A DNA stretch of 64,000 bases from Bacteroidia bacterium (GCA_020852255.1 JADZBD010000018.1:188842-252841); one strand, 5' to 3'; numbered from the stretch's first letter, positions 8,506 to 17,091 are shown. A program made the numbers and translations. The notes: generated from the sequence alone by a model not told the origin.

Positions 8506-9390
8506 ATGACAGAAAAACATAAGCCGAAGGTGTTGATACCTTTCGATTTCTCGGATCAAAGCCGGATCGCGATTGAACAGGGAGGGGCCTTAGCTCAGCA
8601 AATTGATGCGGAATTGGTGATTCTGCACGTGATCGAGGAAACTGGTGCGCTTATACGTTTTTTTAGCAATGAACAGATGGAAGATGCTAAGAAAACGATA
8701 CAGAAGGAACTTGACAAGGTCGCCGCTGATGTGGAGACGCGTTATAAATCCCCGGTTGAATCCATGGTGGCACGGGGGAAGGTTCCAGAAAAGATTGCTG
8801 AAGTGGCGGATCTGGTAAACGCTACTTTCATAGTGATGGGAACCCATGGGGCGGATAAGATCAAAAAGAAATTTATAGGCAGCAACGCCCTCCGTACGCT
8901 GAGGGGTAGCCAGGTACCGGTAATCACCCTCCGGGGAAAGAAACACCGGAAAGGTTGTAAGAATATTGTACTTCCTCTGGACCTGACCAAGGAAACCAGG
9001 GAGAAAGTAACCCAATGTATCCACCTCGCAAAAATCTATGGTGCTACGGTGCGTGCCGTTTCGGTTCAGTTCACTACCGACGAATTTGTGGTAAACCGCC
9101 TTACACGTCAGATGCAGCAGGTTCATGCATTCCTGGAGAAGAACGGAGTCAAATGTACTTCCGAGCTGATCAAGGGAATCAAAGGCGAGGAGACCCTTGC
9201 GCAGTGTATCATTGATTATGCAAAAAAAGTGGAAGGCGACCTGATACTCATTATGACTCAGCAGGAAGTAGACTGGACGCCCTTCTTTGTGGGTTCCTCA
9301 GCTCAGGAGATCATTAATAATTCGGAGATCCCCGTACTGAGTATTATCCCGGAACCCAAAAAGGACCTGAGCGTATTTGTCCCGTATTAA
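8506..9390 (+). CDS. Tandem universal stress protein (two UspA domains)
   Basis: A 294-residue cytoplasmic protein with two Usp domains in tandem. The first (about 1-145) begins KVLIPFDFSDQSRIAIEQG and holds the nucleotide-binding loop VMGTHGADKIKKKFIGSNA, the Gx2Gx9G(S/N) pattern. The second (about 150-290) begins NIVLPLDLTKETREKV and has the more degenerate loop TQQEVDWTPFFVGSSAQE, in which the first Gly is missing. The second domain may therefore bind ATP poorly. The gene is monocistronic: a divergent phosphorylase lies upstream and a 136-base gap follows. It is probably a stress or dormancy factor. Confidence 0.93.
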   Translation: MTEKHKPKVLIPFDFSDQSRIAIEQGGALAQQIDAELVILHVIEETGALIRFFSNEQMEDAKKTIQKELDKVAADVETRYKSPVESMVARGKVPEKIAEVADLVNATFIVMGTHGADKIKKKFIGSNALRTLRGSQVPVITLRGKKHRKGCKNIVLPLDLTKETREKVTQCIHLAKIYGATVRAVSVQFTTDEFVVNRLTRQMQQVHAFLEKNGVKCTSELIKGIKGEETLAQCIIDYAKKVEGDLILIMTQQEVDWTPFFVGSSAQEIINNSEIPVLSIIPEPKKDLSVFVPY

Positions 9391-9526
9391 GTGGATCATT
9401 CTGAGCCCTTCCGGGCTTGATAGCCGGATGGATGATGACCTGACCTATGATGGATTCTGGTGTTTTCCTGCCCTGGAGATTAAACCTGGTTCAATGTTTG
9501 TAGTCGAACATTAAAATAATAATACC

Positions 9527-10564
9527 ATGAGAACTTTTTGGACAACTATAGGATTAAGCCTGGCCTTTGCCGGGTTTTCCCAAAACTCAGACCAAAGCAC
9601 TGTGCTTCCGGATCCGGCTGATTCCACCGGATTGCCCGGTGATCACTTCAGCCTGGAAGGTGCACTTGAAATGTTCAAGAAGGCCAGTAGTCTGGAGGAC
9701 TTCGAAAAAAAACTGAATGACCCTGCCAATAATGTGAACAATCTTGACTTAAACAACGACGGGAAGGTAGATTACGTAAGAGTTATAGATAAGATGCAGG
9801 ATAAAATACATGCTATTGTGCTGCAGGTTCCGGTCAATGAAAAGGAAAACCAGGATATTGCAGTGATTGAGATTGAAAAAGACGGGGATGCCTCCGCTTC
9901 GTTGCAGATCGTGGGCGATGAGGAACTCTACGGTGATAGTGTTTTCGTTGAACCTGTAGAGGAGGATGAGCTGAAGACCAACAATACCAAGGACGGGAAG
10001 GGTCCCTCCGCCGGGTTTGGATATGCTCCGCGGTATGTGATTGTGAATGTTTGGGGGTGGCCTTGTGTTCAGTATATCTATGCGCCTGCGTATGTAGTAT
10101 GGGTTTCCCCCTGGTATTGGGGATACTGGCCCGGCTGGTGGAGCCCCTGGGCATGTCACCCGTGGCGACATCACTGGTACCATTGCCATCATCACCATCA
10201 TTACCATCATCACTACTGGAGAGTACACAATCACCGCATGCACCACGTGCACAATTTCTATCACCCGCACAGAGTTCATTCTCCAAGCGTGAATGTGCGA
10301 TACAAAGCGAATCATACGGCCTACGGCGCCAGAAAAAAATCCTATCCGCCGAAGGTTAATCGTACACCACCCACCGGGAAAACGTACGGAGCACCCAAAA
10401 ACACCGCTCCGAATCAGAAAGGAAATAACGGAAAGCAACCGGTAAAAAAGACCAGCCCGAAATCACCAAAAACCAGCAAGCCACCGGTGAAAAAGAATAG
10501 CGGTAAGGCTCCGGGTGGTGGTCCGCCTAAAAGTAAGGGTGGGGGAGGAAAGAAAGGCCGTTAA
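9527..10564 (+). CDS. Exported protein with EF-hand-like loop and His/Trp/Tyr-rich core
   Basis: A 345-residue protein with an N-terminal signal peptide ending near GFSQN. Residues 35-150 form a conserved Bacteroidota domain with FSLEGALEMFKKASSLEDFEKKLN and the Ca-loop-like DLNNDGKVDYVRV. The middle (about 165-265) is extremely rich in His, Trp and Tyr, including HCHHHHHYHHHYW, and lacks hydrophobic helices. The tail is basic and rich in Pro, Gly and Lys, ending KSKGGGGKKGR. A metal- or surface-binding role is plausible for the His block, but no enzyme motif is visible. A large opposite-strand frame here is a by-product of His and Trp codons. The gene is flanked by gaps and appears monocistronic. 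Confidence 0.78.
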   Translation: MRTFWTTIGLSLAFAGFSQNSDQSTVLPDPADSTGLPGDHFSLEGALEMFKKASSLEDFEKKLNDPANNVNNLDLNNDGKVDYVRVIDKMQDKIHAIVLQVPVNEKENQDIAVIEIEKDGDASASLQIVGDEELYGDSVFVEPVEEDELKTNNTKDGKGPSAGFGYAPRYVIVNVWGWPCVQYIYAPAYVVWVSPWYWGYWPGWWSPWACHPWRHHWYHCHHHHHYHHHYWRVHNHRMHHVHNFYHPHRVHSPSVNVRYKANHTAYGARKKSYPPKVNRTPPTGKTYGAPKNTAPNQKGNNGKQPVKKTSPKSPKTSKPPVKKNSGKAPGGGPPKSKGGGGKKGR

Positions 10565-10608
10565 GATATTTTAGGATACCGATCAGCTGCATCTCGGCAT
10601 TATTCGAT

Positions 10609-10616
10609 TACTTTTG
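10609..10616 (+). promoter_or_regulatory. -7 element (TACTTTTG) for the DUF4920 lipoprotein gene
   Basis: An exact TAnnTTTG octamer, 16 bases before the ATG at 10633 in a 68-base gap. It predicts a leader of roughly ten bases for the two-gene lipoprotein transcript. Confidence 0.45.
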
Positions 10617-10632
10617 CCGAAAATCATAAACG

Positions 10633-11127
10633 ATGAAGCTGACCGGTATTCTTTTTCTTTTGAGTGCTCTTTTCCTCTGCTCCTGCAGTTCCCAGGAAGA
10701 AACACATCAAGAAACAACAACAGTAACAACCCTTTTCTTCGGAGATAGCATCACTGAAACAGACGCAGTGCCGTCTGCCGGGTTACTGGCACAAATGAAC
10801 GGGAGAGACTCCCTGAATGTTAAACTATCCGGAAAAATCACGGATGTATGCCAGAAGAAAGGTTGCTGGATGGAAATGGAAATCGGGGACGGGAAAACGA
10901 TGCGTGTATCGTTTAAGGATTACGCGTTTTTTGTACCCAAAGACGCTTCGGGCAAAACAGCGGTTATTGACGGCTATGCTAAAATTGACACCATTTCCGT
11001 GTCAGACCTTAAACATTATGCAGAAGATGCCGGAAAGAGCAAGGAAGAGATTGAGAAGATCACAGAACCTGAAGTGGAAATCACGTATGAAGCCAGTGGG
11101 GTAATTATAAAGGATGAACCGAAATGA
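10633..11127 (+). CDS. DUF4920 family lipoprotein
   Basis: A 164-residue predicted lipoprotein. The N-terminal hydrophobic segment ends in LFLCSCSS, giving a lipobox Cys for export and acylation. The mature part contains LSGKITDVCQKKGCWMEMEIGDGKTMRVSFKDYAFFVPKDASG, the signature of DUF4920. The Cys pair in VCQKKGCWM could bind a metal or form a disulfide. The gene overlaps the next by four bases (ATGA), so the two lipoproteins are probably made together. Function is unknown; the Cys-bearing downstream protein hints at redox or metal handling in the envelope, which is inference. Confidence 0.85.
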   Translation: MKLTGILFLLSALFLCSCSSQEETHQETTTVTTLFFGDSITETDAVPSAGLLAQMNGRDSLNVKLSGKITDVCQKKGCWMEMEIGDGKTMRVSFKDYAFFVPKDASGKTAVIDGYAKIDTISVSDLKHYAEDAGKSKEEIEKITEPEVEITYEASGVIIKDEPK

Positions 11128-11579
11128 GCCGGGAGCAGTTGAGTTGTATAGCCGGCGTACTGGCCATCGCCTTGTTTTTTATTTCCTGTAAGGAGCAGGC
11201 GCAGGAGACCAAACCCCTGACTCGGGCCGACAGCACTTCGCTGAACCCCAATGGCGACAGTGAATTAGCTAAATTGATGCGGGAAATGGCCTCGTTCATG
11301 GAGAATACACGCGAGCGTTTACAGAAGGGAGATTCTCTGCTTCCTTACCCGGAACATTTTATTCAAATACATACTGCTCAAAGTACACCGGACATGGTAG
11401 ACGAACAAACCATGCGGATAATGGGGAGCAGCTACCTTGAAGGACTCCGGATGCTCTACAAGGCTTCGCCCGATGCGCGCAAAGAAAATTTCAATGTGGC
11501 AGTTAATGCCTGTGTAGCCTGTCATGAATATGTTTGTCCGGGTCCGCTGAAGAGGATAGGAAAACTATCTATTCCTTAA
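11124..11579 (+). CDS. Small lipoprotein with a CxxCH haem-binding motif
   Basis: A 151-residue protein with an N-terminal hydrophobic segment ending in ALFFISCK, a lipobox-like export signal. A single c-type haem motif, NACVACHEYVCPGP, lies near the C-terminus, so it may be a small monohaem cytochrome. A Met-rich region (MRIMGSSYLEGLRMLY) upstream could supply the distal ligand. It overlaps the DUF4920 gene by ATGA. No full cytochrome c domain can be asserted by eye. The next gene is convergent, 39 bases away. Confidence 0.7.
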   Translation: MSREQLSCIAGVLAIALFFISCKEQAQETKPLTRADSTSLNPNGDSELAKLMREMASFMENTRERLQKGDSLLPYPEHFIQIHTAQSTPDMVDEQTMRIMGSSYLEGLRMLYKASPDARKENFNVAVNACVACHEYVCPGPLKRIGKLSIP

Positions 11580-11618
11580 CCAGTTTACGATGGCAGCAAT
11601 TCCTCGATAAGAGTTAAA

Positions 11619-12107
11619 TTAATTCGTTGTGAATTGCAGCAGTTCGTCCCAGGTCACAGGACCTTCGACAGAGAATCTTACTCCTTTCTCCCCTTTATAG
11701 TTAATCACAAGGGTAAAGGGAAGTGTTCCCGTCCAGGCAGAATCTATTTTTGGAATAAAATAATCCGCATTGTTTTCATCCAGTAATACAATTTCTGCAC
11801 CCGTTGGGTGTTTTTCAAGAAAGGGGAGGAGCTTGGACTTATAATCCTCTGCGAAATCCATGCTCACCATCAGCACCTTCACCTTCCAGTTACGCTCCTT
11901 TGCCTTCTGGTCTAACTCAGTAAAAAGCGGAAATTCTTCTACACAGGGTTTGCACCATGTTGCCCAGAAATTAATCACGTACACTGTGTCCTGAGAAGGG
12001 AATTTCTTTAAAAGTGAATCCAGTTTCAAAATCGCCGGTGCTTGAGCGAATCCGATGGAAGTACACAGAAATAGCCCAATAATCAGCAGATGTATTTTGT
12101 TCCGCAT
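11619..12107 (-). CDS. TlpA/ResA-like thioredoxin-fold protein
   Basis: A 162-residue exported thiol-disulfide protein. A signal peptide covers about residues 1-21 (ending GFAQA). The active site is FWATWCKPCVEEFP, the TlpA/ResA WCxxC motif, within VYVINFWATW. It is shorter than AhpC/TSA-type redoxins but complete for a TlpA domain. It lies four bases downstream of a small Cys/Met/His-rich membrane protein on the same strand, so the two probably form an operon. It may keep cysteines of that protein or of c-type cytochromes reduced; this partner assignment is inference. Confidence 0.88.
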   Translation of the reverse strand: MRNKIHLLIIGLFLCTSIGFAQAPAILKLDSLLKKFPSQDTVYVINFWATWCKPCVEEFPLFTELDQKAKERNWKVKVLMVSMDFAEDYKSKLLPFLEKHPTGAEIVLLDENNADYFIPKIDSAWTGTLPFTLVINYKGEKGVRFSVEGPVTWDELLQFTTN

Positions 12108-12111
12108 ATAC

Positions 12112-12489
12112 CTATTTGCGGATAACCGAATCTACAATGATGATCTTTTTCTCGATTTTTATATCCTCTTCCCCGCAACAGGCGCCGCCCTTTATTTCGG
12201 GTCCGCAACCAGCACCCTTGTCTTTAGGGTGAAACATCATCATTCTTTCACCTGGTCCGTCGCAAGACATCCCGGGGCCGCAATGTTCCCTCATTTGCAT
12301 CATTTTCACTTCTTTCCGGTGGTCAAATGCATGGATCAACACAAGAGACAGAGTAAAAACGCAAACCGTTAGAATGAAATATGAGGCATATTTGAAAATG
12401 TCATGAAGCGATTCTTTCTGTGCTTTCGCCAGCAGCATCAGGGCTCCCACCATCGCAATGAGTGTAAGCGGTATTGCAGCAAGTATCAT
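12112..12489 (-). CDS. Small two-helix membrane protein with a Cys/Met/His-rich segment
   Basis: A 125-residue protein not recognised as a named family. Two hydrophobic helices lie at about residues 2-21 and 33-52. The following soluble part is dense in metal ligands: MMQMREHCGPGMSCDGPG, ERMMMFHPKDKG and CGPEIKGGACCGEED, with Met, His and paired Cys. It ends in a charged IKIEKKIIIVDSV tail. It is upstream of and four bases from the TlpA-like gene, suggesting a linked redox or copper role (inference). A -7-like TAGGTTTG (12513-12520) lies 23 bases before the start on the minus strand. Confidence 0.65.
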   Translation of the reverse strand: MILAAIPLTLIAMVGALMLLAKAQKESLHDIFKYASYFILTVCVFTLSLVLIHAFDHRKEVKMMQMREHCGPGMSCDGPGERMMMFHPKDKGAGCGPEIKGGACCGEEDIKIEKKIIIVDSVIRK

Positions 12490-12647
12490 CGTTTAGAGTA
12501 TTGGTTAGAACGCAAACCTAACTCATTTTGCATCACTGAGTTTATTAAATAAGCTTAAACGGCAGCGTGATCAAATGCGGATTCGTCGAAGCAAAAGCAG
12601 GTTTCGTCCGTAATTATCTCCTTTATGAGATATTCGTTAATGGAAAC

Positions 12648-12692
12648 AAAAAAACGGGCTTCCTCTATGGGTAAACATGAGGATTAGCCCGT
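12648..12692 (-). terminator. Intrinsic terminator of the Cys-rich microprotein gene
   Basis: Read on the minus strand, a hairpin with outer stem ACGGGCT/AGCCCGT and inner stem of five pairs (TCCTC/GAGGA, separated by a two-base bulge) is followed by seven T residues. It starts 10 bases after the stop codon of the small gene at 12703-12849. This is a textbook rho-independent terminator and supports real transcription of that gene. Confidence 0.85.
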
Positions 12693-12702
12693 ATAACCCC
12701 AT

Positions 12703-12849
12703 CTAACGGATGTTCAAGGATTTGTTTACGATAACAAGGGCAAGGAGAAGCAAAGCACATCCTGTTAAGACTGCGATAATTTCTCCTTCTTTTCCGTTAG
12801 CCCTCGCGCATAGACAATTATTGCCTATACAACCGCAGGTGGTTATCAT
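12703..12849 (-). CDS. 48-residue Cys-rich membrane microprotein
   Basis: A small gene read directly from the sequence. The product begins MITTCGCIGNNCLCARANGK and continues with one hydrophobic helix (about residues 23-41), ending NKSLNIR. Four cysteines lie within the first 14 residues in a CGCx4CLC pattern, with a fifth at the start of the helix. It has no recognised family. Support for expression is positional: an exact TATATTTG promoter element ends five bases before the ATG, and an intrinsic terminator starts ten bases after the stop. The neighbouring small Cys-rich membrane protein and TlpA-like thioredoxin suggest a shared metal or redox theme, which is inference. Confidence 0.65.
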   Translation of the reverse strand: MITTCGCIGNNCLCARANGKEGEIIAVLTGCALLLLALVIVNKSLNIR

Positions 12850-12854
12850 ATAAG

Positions 12855-12862
12855 CAAATATA
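12855..12862 (-). promoter_or_regulatory. -7 element (TATATTTG) of the microprotein gene
   Basis: An exact TAnnTTTG octamer on the minus strand that ends five bases before the ATG at 12849. The usual distance from this element to the transcription start would place the start at or next to the ATG, predicting a leaderless mRNA. The rest of the stretch 12863-13001 shows no gene; it holds a small GTTAC-TTA-GTAAC palindrome at 12952-12964. Confidence 0.55.
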
Positions 12863-13001
12863 CCGAAAAAACATACAAAATCTCATAAGGGGGATAATTA
12901 CGGTTTCGTCGAATAAAGGGCCGGGCTGGTTGACAATGAACGAGCTAATTTGTTACTTAGTAACTCCTTAAGCTCTTTCCCTTCTAAACGAAACTCACTA
13001 A

Positions 13002-14627
13002 ATGAAGAAACTTTACTCAGTTTTTCTGGCCATTCTTTGCGGAACTACAGGATTCTCTCAGGTACCTAATCACAACGTTACCCTTGCGAACAATTATGTT
13101 TACACCGGGCAATCGCTGTCTAACATCTGGTACTATGTGGATGAGTTAGGTAATGAATACGCGCTGGTGGGAGCGCAGAATGGTATCGCCATCCTCAATG
13201 TTACCAATCCACTTGCTCCGGTTCCGGTATGCCAGCTTTCCGGACCTTCTTCCACCTGGAGAGAAATAAAAACAGTAGGAAATTATGCGTATGTAACCAC
13301 TGAAAGCGGAAGTGTAGGTTTGCAGATCGTGGATTTAAATCCTTTGCCTGCTGCACCTACTGTCTCGGATGTGTATTACTGGACCCCCACGATCAACAGT
13401 CAAACCCTCAGTACTATTCACGCATTGCATGCAGAAGCGGGACGACTCTATCTTTATGGAAGTAACATCGGTGCAAAAGGAGTGATCATCGCTGATGTTT
13501 CCGGTACTCCCACTGTTCCAGTCTATCTCGGGATGTGGAATGTAAACTATGTTCACGACGGATATGTACGCAACAATAAATGTTATGCCGGACACATTTA
13601 TGCCGGCCAGTTCTCTATCATGGATGTATCTAACCCCGCCAGCATCCCTACTGCCGTTCCTACTCAAACTACTCCCGGTGCTTTTACACACAATACCTGG
13701 CTTGCGACCCAGAATGATGATACATTGTATACAACGGATGAGGTGAATAATTCCTATCTCACTTCTTATGATATTTCCAACCCTGGTAATATCAAAGAAC
13801 TGGACCGTGTACAGTCACAGAATGCAGGGGGTGGTTCCATTGTGCACAACACGCATATAATCCGGAAAAACAACAATGATTTTGCAGTGACGTCGTGGTA
13901 TAAAGATGGGATCGTGATCACCGACTGCGGACGTCCCTGGAATCTGATCAATGTGGCCTGGTACGATACCTATACACAAGGCAGTGGTAGCGGATTCAAT
14001 GGATGTTGGGGCGTTTGTCCTTTCTTGCCTTCCGGAACCATTGTTGCGAGCGACATGGCTAACGGTGTGTTCGTTCTTACACCCACCTACCAGCGCGCCT
14101 GCTATCTGGAAGGTACAATAACAGATTTTGTCACGGGGCTTCCCATCAATGGCGCATCGGTGGTGATTAATACTATCAGCGTGAACACAACTTCTATCTC
14201 CAGCGGCTTTTACGCTACGGGCTACCATCTTTCCGGTAATTATACTGCCACGTATTCAAAAACAGGCTACTTCCCTCAAACGGTCAATGTGGTACTCAGC
14301 AATGGTGTTGTAACAATTCAGGACATTCAGCTGGTGCCCTTGAACGTAGGTTTATCGGATACACCATCAGAGTCAGATAAGATCAGCGTGACTCCAAATC
14401 CGTTCAGTGGGAATGCCAGTCTTTATTACGATTTCCATCAAGGATTTACCGGAGGAGATATCCTGGTGAAAGATCTGTTGGGAAGAACACTCCTGACGTA
14501 TAACGTAAGTGACCCTACCGGAGCTGTTGTGCTTGACGCGAATCTTTCTCCCGGCACCTACCTGGTCCATGCATTTGAGCACCGGCACCCGATCGGAAAG
14601 ACCGTTAAATTTATTAAACTGAACTAA
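13002..14627 (+). CDS. Choice-of-anchor B family protein with T9SS sorting domain (copy 1)
   Basis: A 541-residue secreted protein. A signal peptide ends near GFSQ. Residues about 20-370 form a choice-of-anchor B / LVIVD-repeat propeller with GNEYALVGAQNGIAILNVTNP, GSVGLQIVDLNPLP and THNTWLATQNDDTLYTTDEV. A carboxypeptidase-regulatory-like domain (about 375-450) follows, then a C-terminal T9SS type A domain (VTPNPFSGNASLYY to the Lys-rich end). It should cross the outer membrane through T9SS and be anchored or released. The next gene is a longer paralogue starting 31 bases later, almost certainly from a local duplication. The ligand is unknown. Confidence 0.92.
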   Translation: MKKLYSVFLAILCGTTGFSQVPNHNVTLANNYVYTGQSLSNIWYYVDELGNEYALVGAQNGIAILNVTNPLAPVPVCQLSGPSSTWREIKTVGNYAYVTTESGSVGLQIVDLNPLPAAPTVSDVYYWTPTINSQTLSTIHALHAEAGRLYLYGSNIGAKGVIIADVSGTPTVPVYLGMWNVNYVHDGYVRNNKCYAGHIYAGQFSIMDVSNPASIPTAVPTQTTPGAFTHNTWLATQNDDTLYTTDEVNNSYLTSYDISNPGNIKELDRVQSQNAGGGSIVHNTHIIRKNNNDFAVTSWYKDGIVITDCGRPWNLINVAWYDTYTQGSGSGFNGCWGVCPFLPSGTIVASDMANGVFVLTPTYQRACYLEGTITDFVTGLPINGASVVINTISVNTTSISSGFYATGYHLSGNYTATYSKTGYFPQTVNVVLSNGVVTIQDIQLVPLNVGLSDTPSESDKISVTPNPFSGNASLYYDFHQGFTGGDILVKDLLGRTLLTYNVSDPTGAVVLDANLSPGTYLVHAFEHRHPIGKTVKFIKLN

Positions 14628-14658
14628 GCCTGTTCATCAGACTACAAACGCCAAACCC

Positions 14659-17073
14659 ATGAAAAAAATTCTGACAATCGCTGCTATGGTGCTTTTATCG
14701 CTCGCCGGATGGGCGCAGGCACCTAATTATAATATTACGCTGGCTGCAAATATGACCTACAGCGGACAGTCATTATCCAACATCTGGTATTATGTAGATG
14801 AATTAGGCAATGAATACGCATTGGTGGGTGCCCAGAACGGCATTTCCATCGTGAATGTTACTAACCCATCCGCTCCTGTTCAGGTAGTGCAATTATCCGG
14901 TCCGTCCTCCAGCTGGAGAGAGATAAAAACCTGGGGCAATTATGCGTATGTGACAACAGAAGACGGCTCCGTGGGCCTGCAGATCGTAGATCTCAATCCC
15001 CTGCCGGCAGCGCCCACCGTATCCAATGTTTATTATTGGACGCCAACGATCAACAGCCAGACTTTGTCCACCATACACGCACTGCACATAGATGCCGGAC
15101 GGGTTTATCTCTACGGAAGTAATATTGGGGTAGGAGGGGTGCTTATTGCGGACATCTCTACTACACCAACTGCACCTGTTTATCTCGGACGCTGGAATCA
15201 GAATTATGTCCACGACGGTTTCGTCCGTAATAATAAATGCTATGCCGGACATATCTACGACGGATGGTTCTCGATTATGGATGTATCCAACCCTGCCAGT
15301 ATTCCCACCGCCGTTCCCACGCAAAGTACTCCGGGAAACTTTACACACAATACCTGGCTCGCAACAAACAACGATGACACAATATACACTACGGATGAGG
15401 TAAATAATTCTTACCTGACTTCTTATGATATTTCCAACCCGAATAATATAAAGGAGCTGGACCGTATACAGTCACAGAATACGGGCGGTGGATCCATTGT
15501 CCATAATACGCATATCATCAACGTAGGAGGAAACGACTATGCGGTAACCTCCTGGTATAAGGACGGAGTGGTGATCACCGATGTAGGCCGTCCTAAAAAT
15601 ATGGTGAATGTGGCCTGGTATGATACGTATACTCAGGGCTCGGGCGGAGGATTTTCTGGATGCTGGGGGGTTAACCCATTCCTTCCTTCCGGCCACCTTA
15701 TTGCTTCCGACATCAACAATGGCCTATTCGTTCTGGCTCCCACCTACCAGCGCGCCTGCTACCTTGAAGGAGTTGTAACTGATTTTGTTACCGGTCTTCC
15801 CATCAATACAGCATCTATTGTGATCACTACGCCGAACATCACTTCAGCTTCTGATCCTTCCGGGTGGTATGGAACAGGATATGCAGTAGCCGGCACTTAT
15901 TCGGTTACGTATTCAAAGCCAGGTTACGTCTCCCAAAATATTAACGTGACACTTGCCAACGGACAGGTTACGATCCAGAACGTTCAGCTGGTTCCTATTG
16001 CCACTGTTTCCATCGGCGGACAGGTTATCCAGTCATGGGACAATGCTCCGATTCCCGGAGCAAGAGTTAAGATATGGAACGGAACCTTCATGTTTGACAC
16101 CATTACAGACATAAACGGGAATTTCGTGTTCCCTACCGGCTATACCGGCACGTATGAAATGATGGCCGGAAAGTGGACTTACGTGACACGCTGTATTCCA
16201 AATACCGTGATCAGTTCTTCCACCAGTTCGCTTGTTATACCTCTGGACTCAGGGATATATGATGATTTCGCATTTGATTTCCTCTGGACACGTACCGGTA
16301 CCGCCACCGATGGTCTCTGGCAGAGAGGAGAACCCCTTGGCACATCCAACGGAAACAGCCAGGCTAACCCGGAATATGATGTAACACCTGATTGTTACGT
16401 CAATGCCTATGTAACAGGAAATACGGGCACATCTGCCGGCGATGATGATGTAGACGGTGGATGGACGATGATTACAAGTCAGGTGTTTGACCCCACTGGG
16501 TATATCAATCCAAAAATTGAGTATTCCCGTTGGTTTTATAACGGCGGCGGAAGCGGTAATCCGAATGACTCGCTGCGTATTCAGATTTTCAATGGCACAA
16601 CCACTGTGAATCTGGAGTTGGTTGTACCGTCCACTCCGGGACAAAGCACCTGGGTGAACCGCAGTTTCCTGCTGAATAGCCTTATTCCTGTTACATCCAC
16701 TATGCAGGTAAGAGTAAGAGCTGTTGACACCGGACCGGGGCACATTATGGAGGCAGGATTTGATCATTTGCGCATATCGGAGGGCAGTTTAACTGGAGAA
16801 CAGGAGCCGCTGAATCAGGAGCAGCAATTAGTAGTTGCCCCCAATCCCTTTATCAGTTCCACCACCGTTATGTATGCCTTTGCCGGGGCTCAGCAAAACA
16901 CCTTTATTTCTGTGATGGATCTGAGCGGACGGGTGCTGGCCATTTACCCCGTTAGTGATGCCGTAGGTTCTGTACAGATGGATCTTGTTCTGCCGGCCGG
17001 CACCTACTTCATTCAGGCAAACCGGGATGGCAACCGAATAGGCAAACCGGTGCGCGTGATTAAAGTAAAGTAA
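14659..17073 (+). CDS. Choice-of-anchor B family protein with T9SS sorting domain (copy 2, extended)
   Basis: An 804-residue paralogue of the upstream gene. The signal peptide ends near GWAQA. The first 450 residues align closely with copy 1 (same order of the propeller and the first carboxypeptidase-regulatory-like domain). About 270 residues are then added: a second regulatory-like domain (SIGGQVIQSWDNAPIPGARV) and a jelly-roll-like segment with DDDVDGGWTMITSQ and HIMEAGFDHLRIS. The T9SS type A domain follows (APNPFISSTTVMY). The insert looks like a gain in copy 2 or a loss in copy 1. An intrinsic terminator follows 18 bases after the stop codon. Confidence 0.92.
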   Translation: MKKILTIAAMVLLSLAGWAQAPNYNITLAANMTYSGQSLSNIWYYVDELGNEYALVGAQNGISIVNVTNPSAPVQVVQLSGPSSSWREIKTWGNYAYVTTEDGSVGLQIVDLNPLPAAPTVSNVYYWTPTINSQTLSTIHALHIDAGRVYLYGSNIGVGGVLIADISTTPTAPVYLGRWNQNYVHDGFVRNNKCYAGHIYDGWFSIMDVSNPASIPTAVPTQSTPGNFTHNTWLATNNDDTIYTTDEVNNSYLTSYDISNPNNIKELDRIQSQNTGGGSIVHNTHIINVGGNDYAVTSWYKDGVVITDVGRPKNMVNVAWYDTYTQGSGGGFSGCWGVNPFLPSGHLIASDINNGLFVLAPTYQRACYLEGVVTDFVTGLPINTASIVITTPNITSASDPSGWYGTGYAVAGTYSVTYSKPGYVSQNINVTLANGQVTIQNVQLVPIATVSIGGQVIQSWDNAPIPGARVKIWNGTFMFDTITDINGNFVFPTGYTGTYEMMAGKWTYVTRCIPNTVISSSTSSLVIPLDSGIYDDFAFDFLWTRTGTATDGLWQRGEPLGTSNGNSQANPEYDVTPDCYVNAYVTGNTGTSAGDDDVDGGWTMITSQVFDPTGYINPKIEYSRWFYNGGGSGNPNDSLRIQIFNGTTTVNLELVVPSTPGQSTWVNRSFLLNSLIPVTSTMQVRVRAVDTGPGHIMEAGFDHLRISEGSLTGEQEPLNQEQQLVVAPNPFISSTTVMYAFAGAQQNTFISVMDLSGRVLAIYPVSDAVGSVQMDLVLPAGTYFIQANRDGNRIGKPVRVIKVK

Positions 17074-17091
17074 CAGGCTGGAATTAGCAGA

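Noticed and set aside
9409-9420. GCCC/GGGC hairpin after the Usp gene as a terminator
   Set aside because: A short stem AGCCC/GGGCT is present but no T-tract follows.
10180-10270. CAT/CAC-rich stretch resembling a microsatellite or CRISPR-like repeat
   Set aside because: The repeats are His codons of the exported protein, irregular in unit and spacing.
9749-10438. 229-residue open frame on the minus strand
   Set aside because: It is opposite the His/Trp-rich gene, whose His (CAY) and Trp (TGG) codons read as Met/Val-rich antisense without stops. No family features, no start context.
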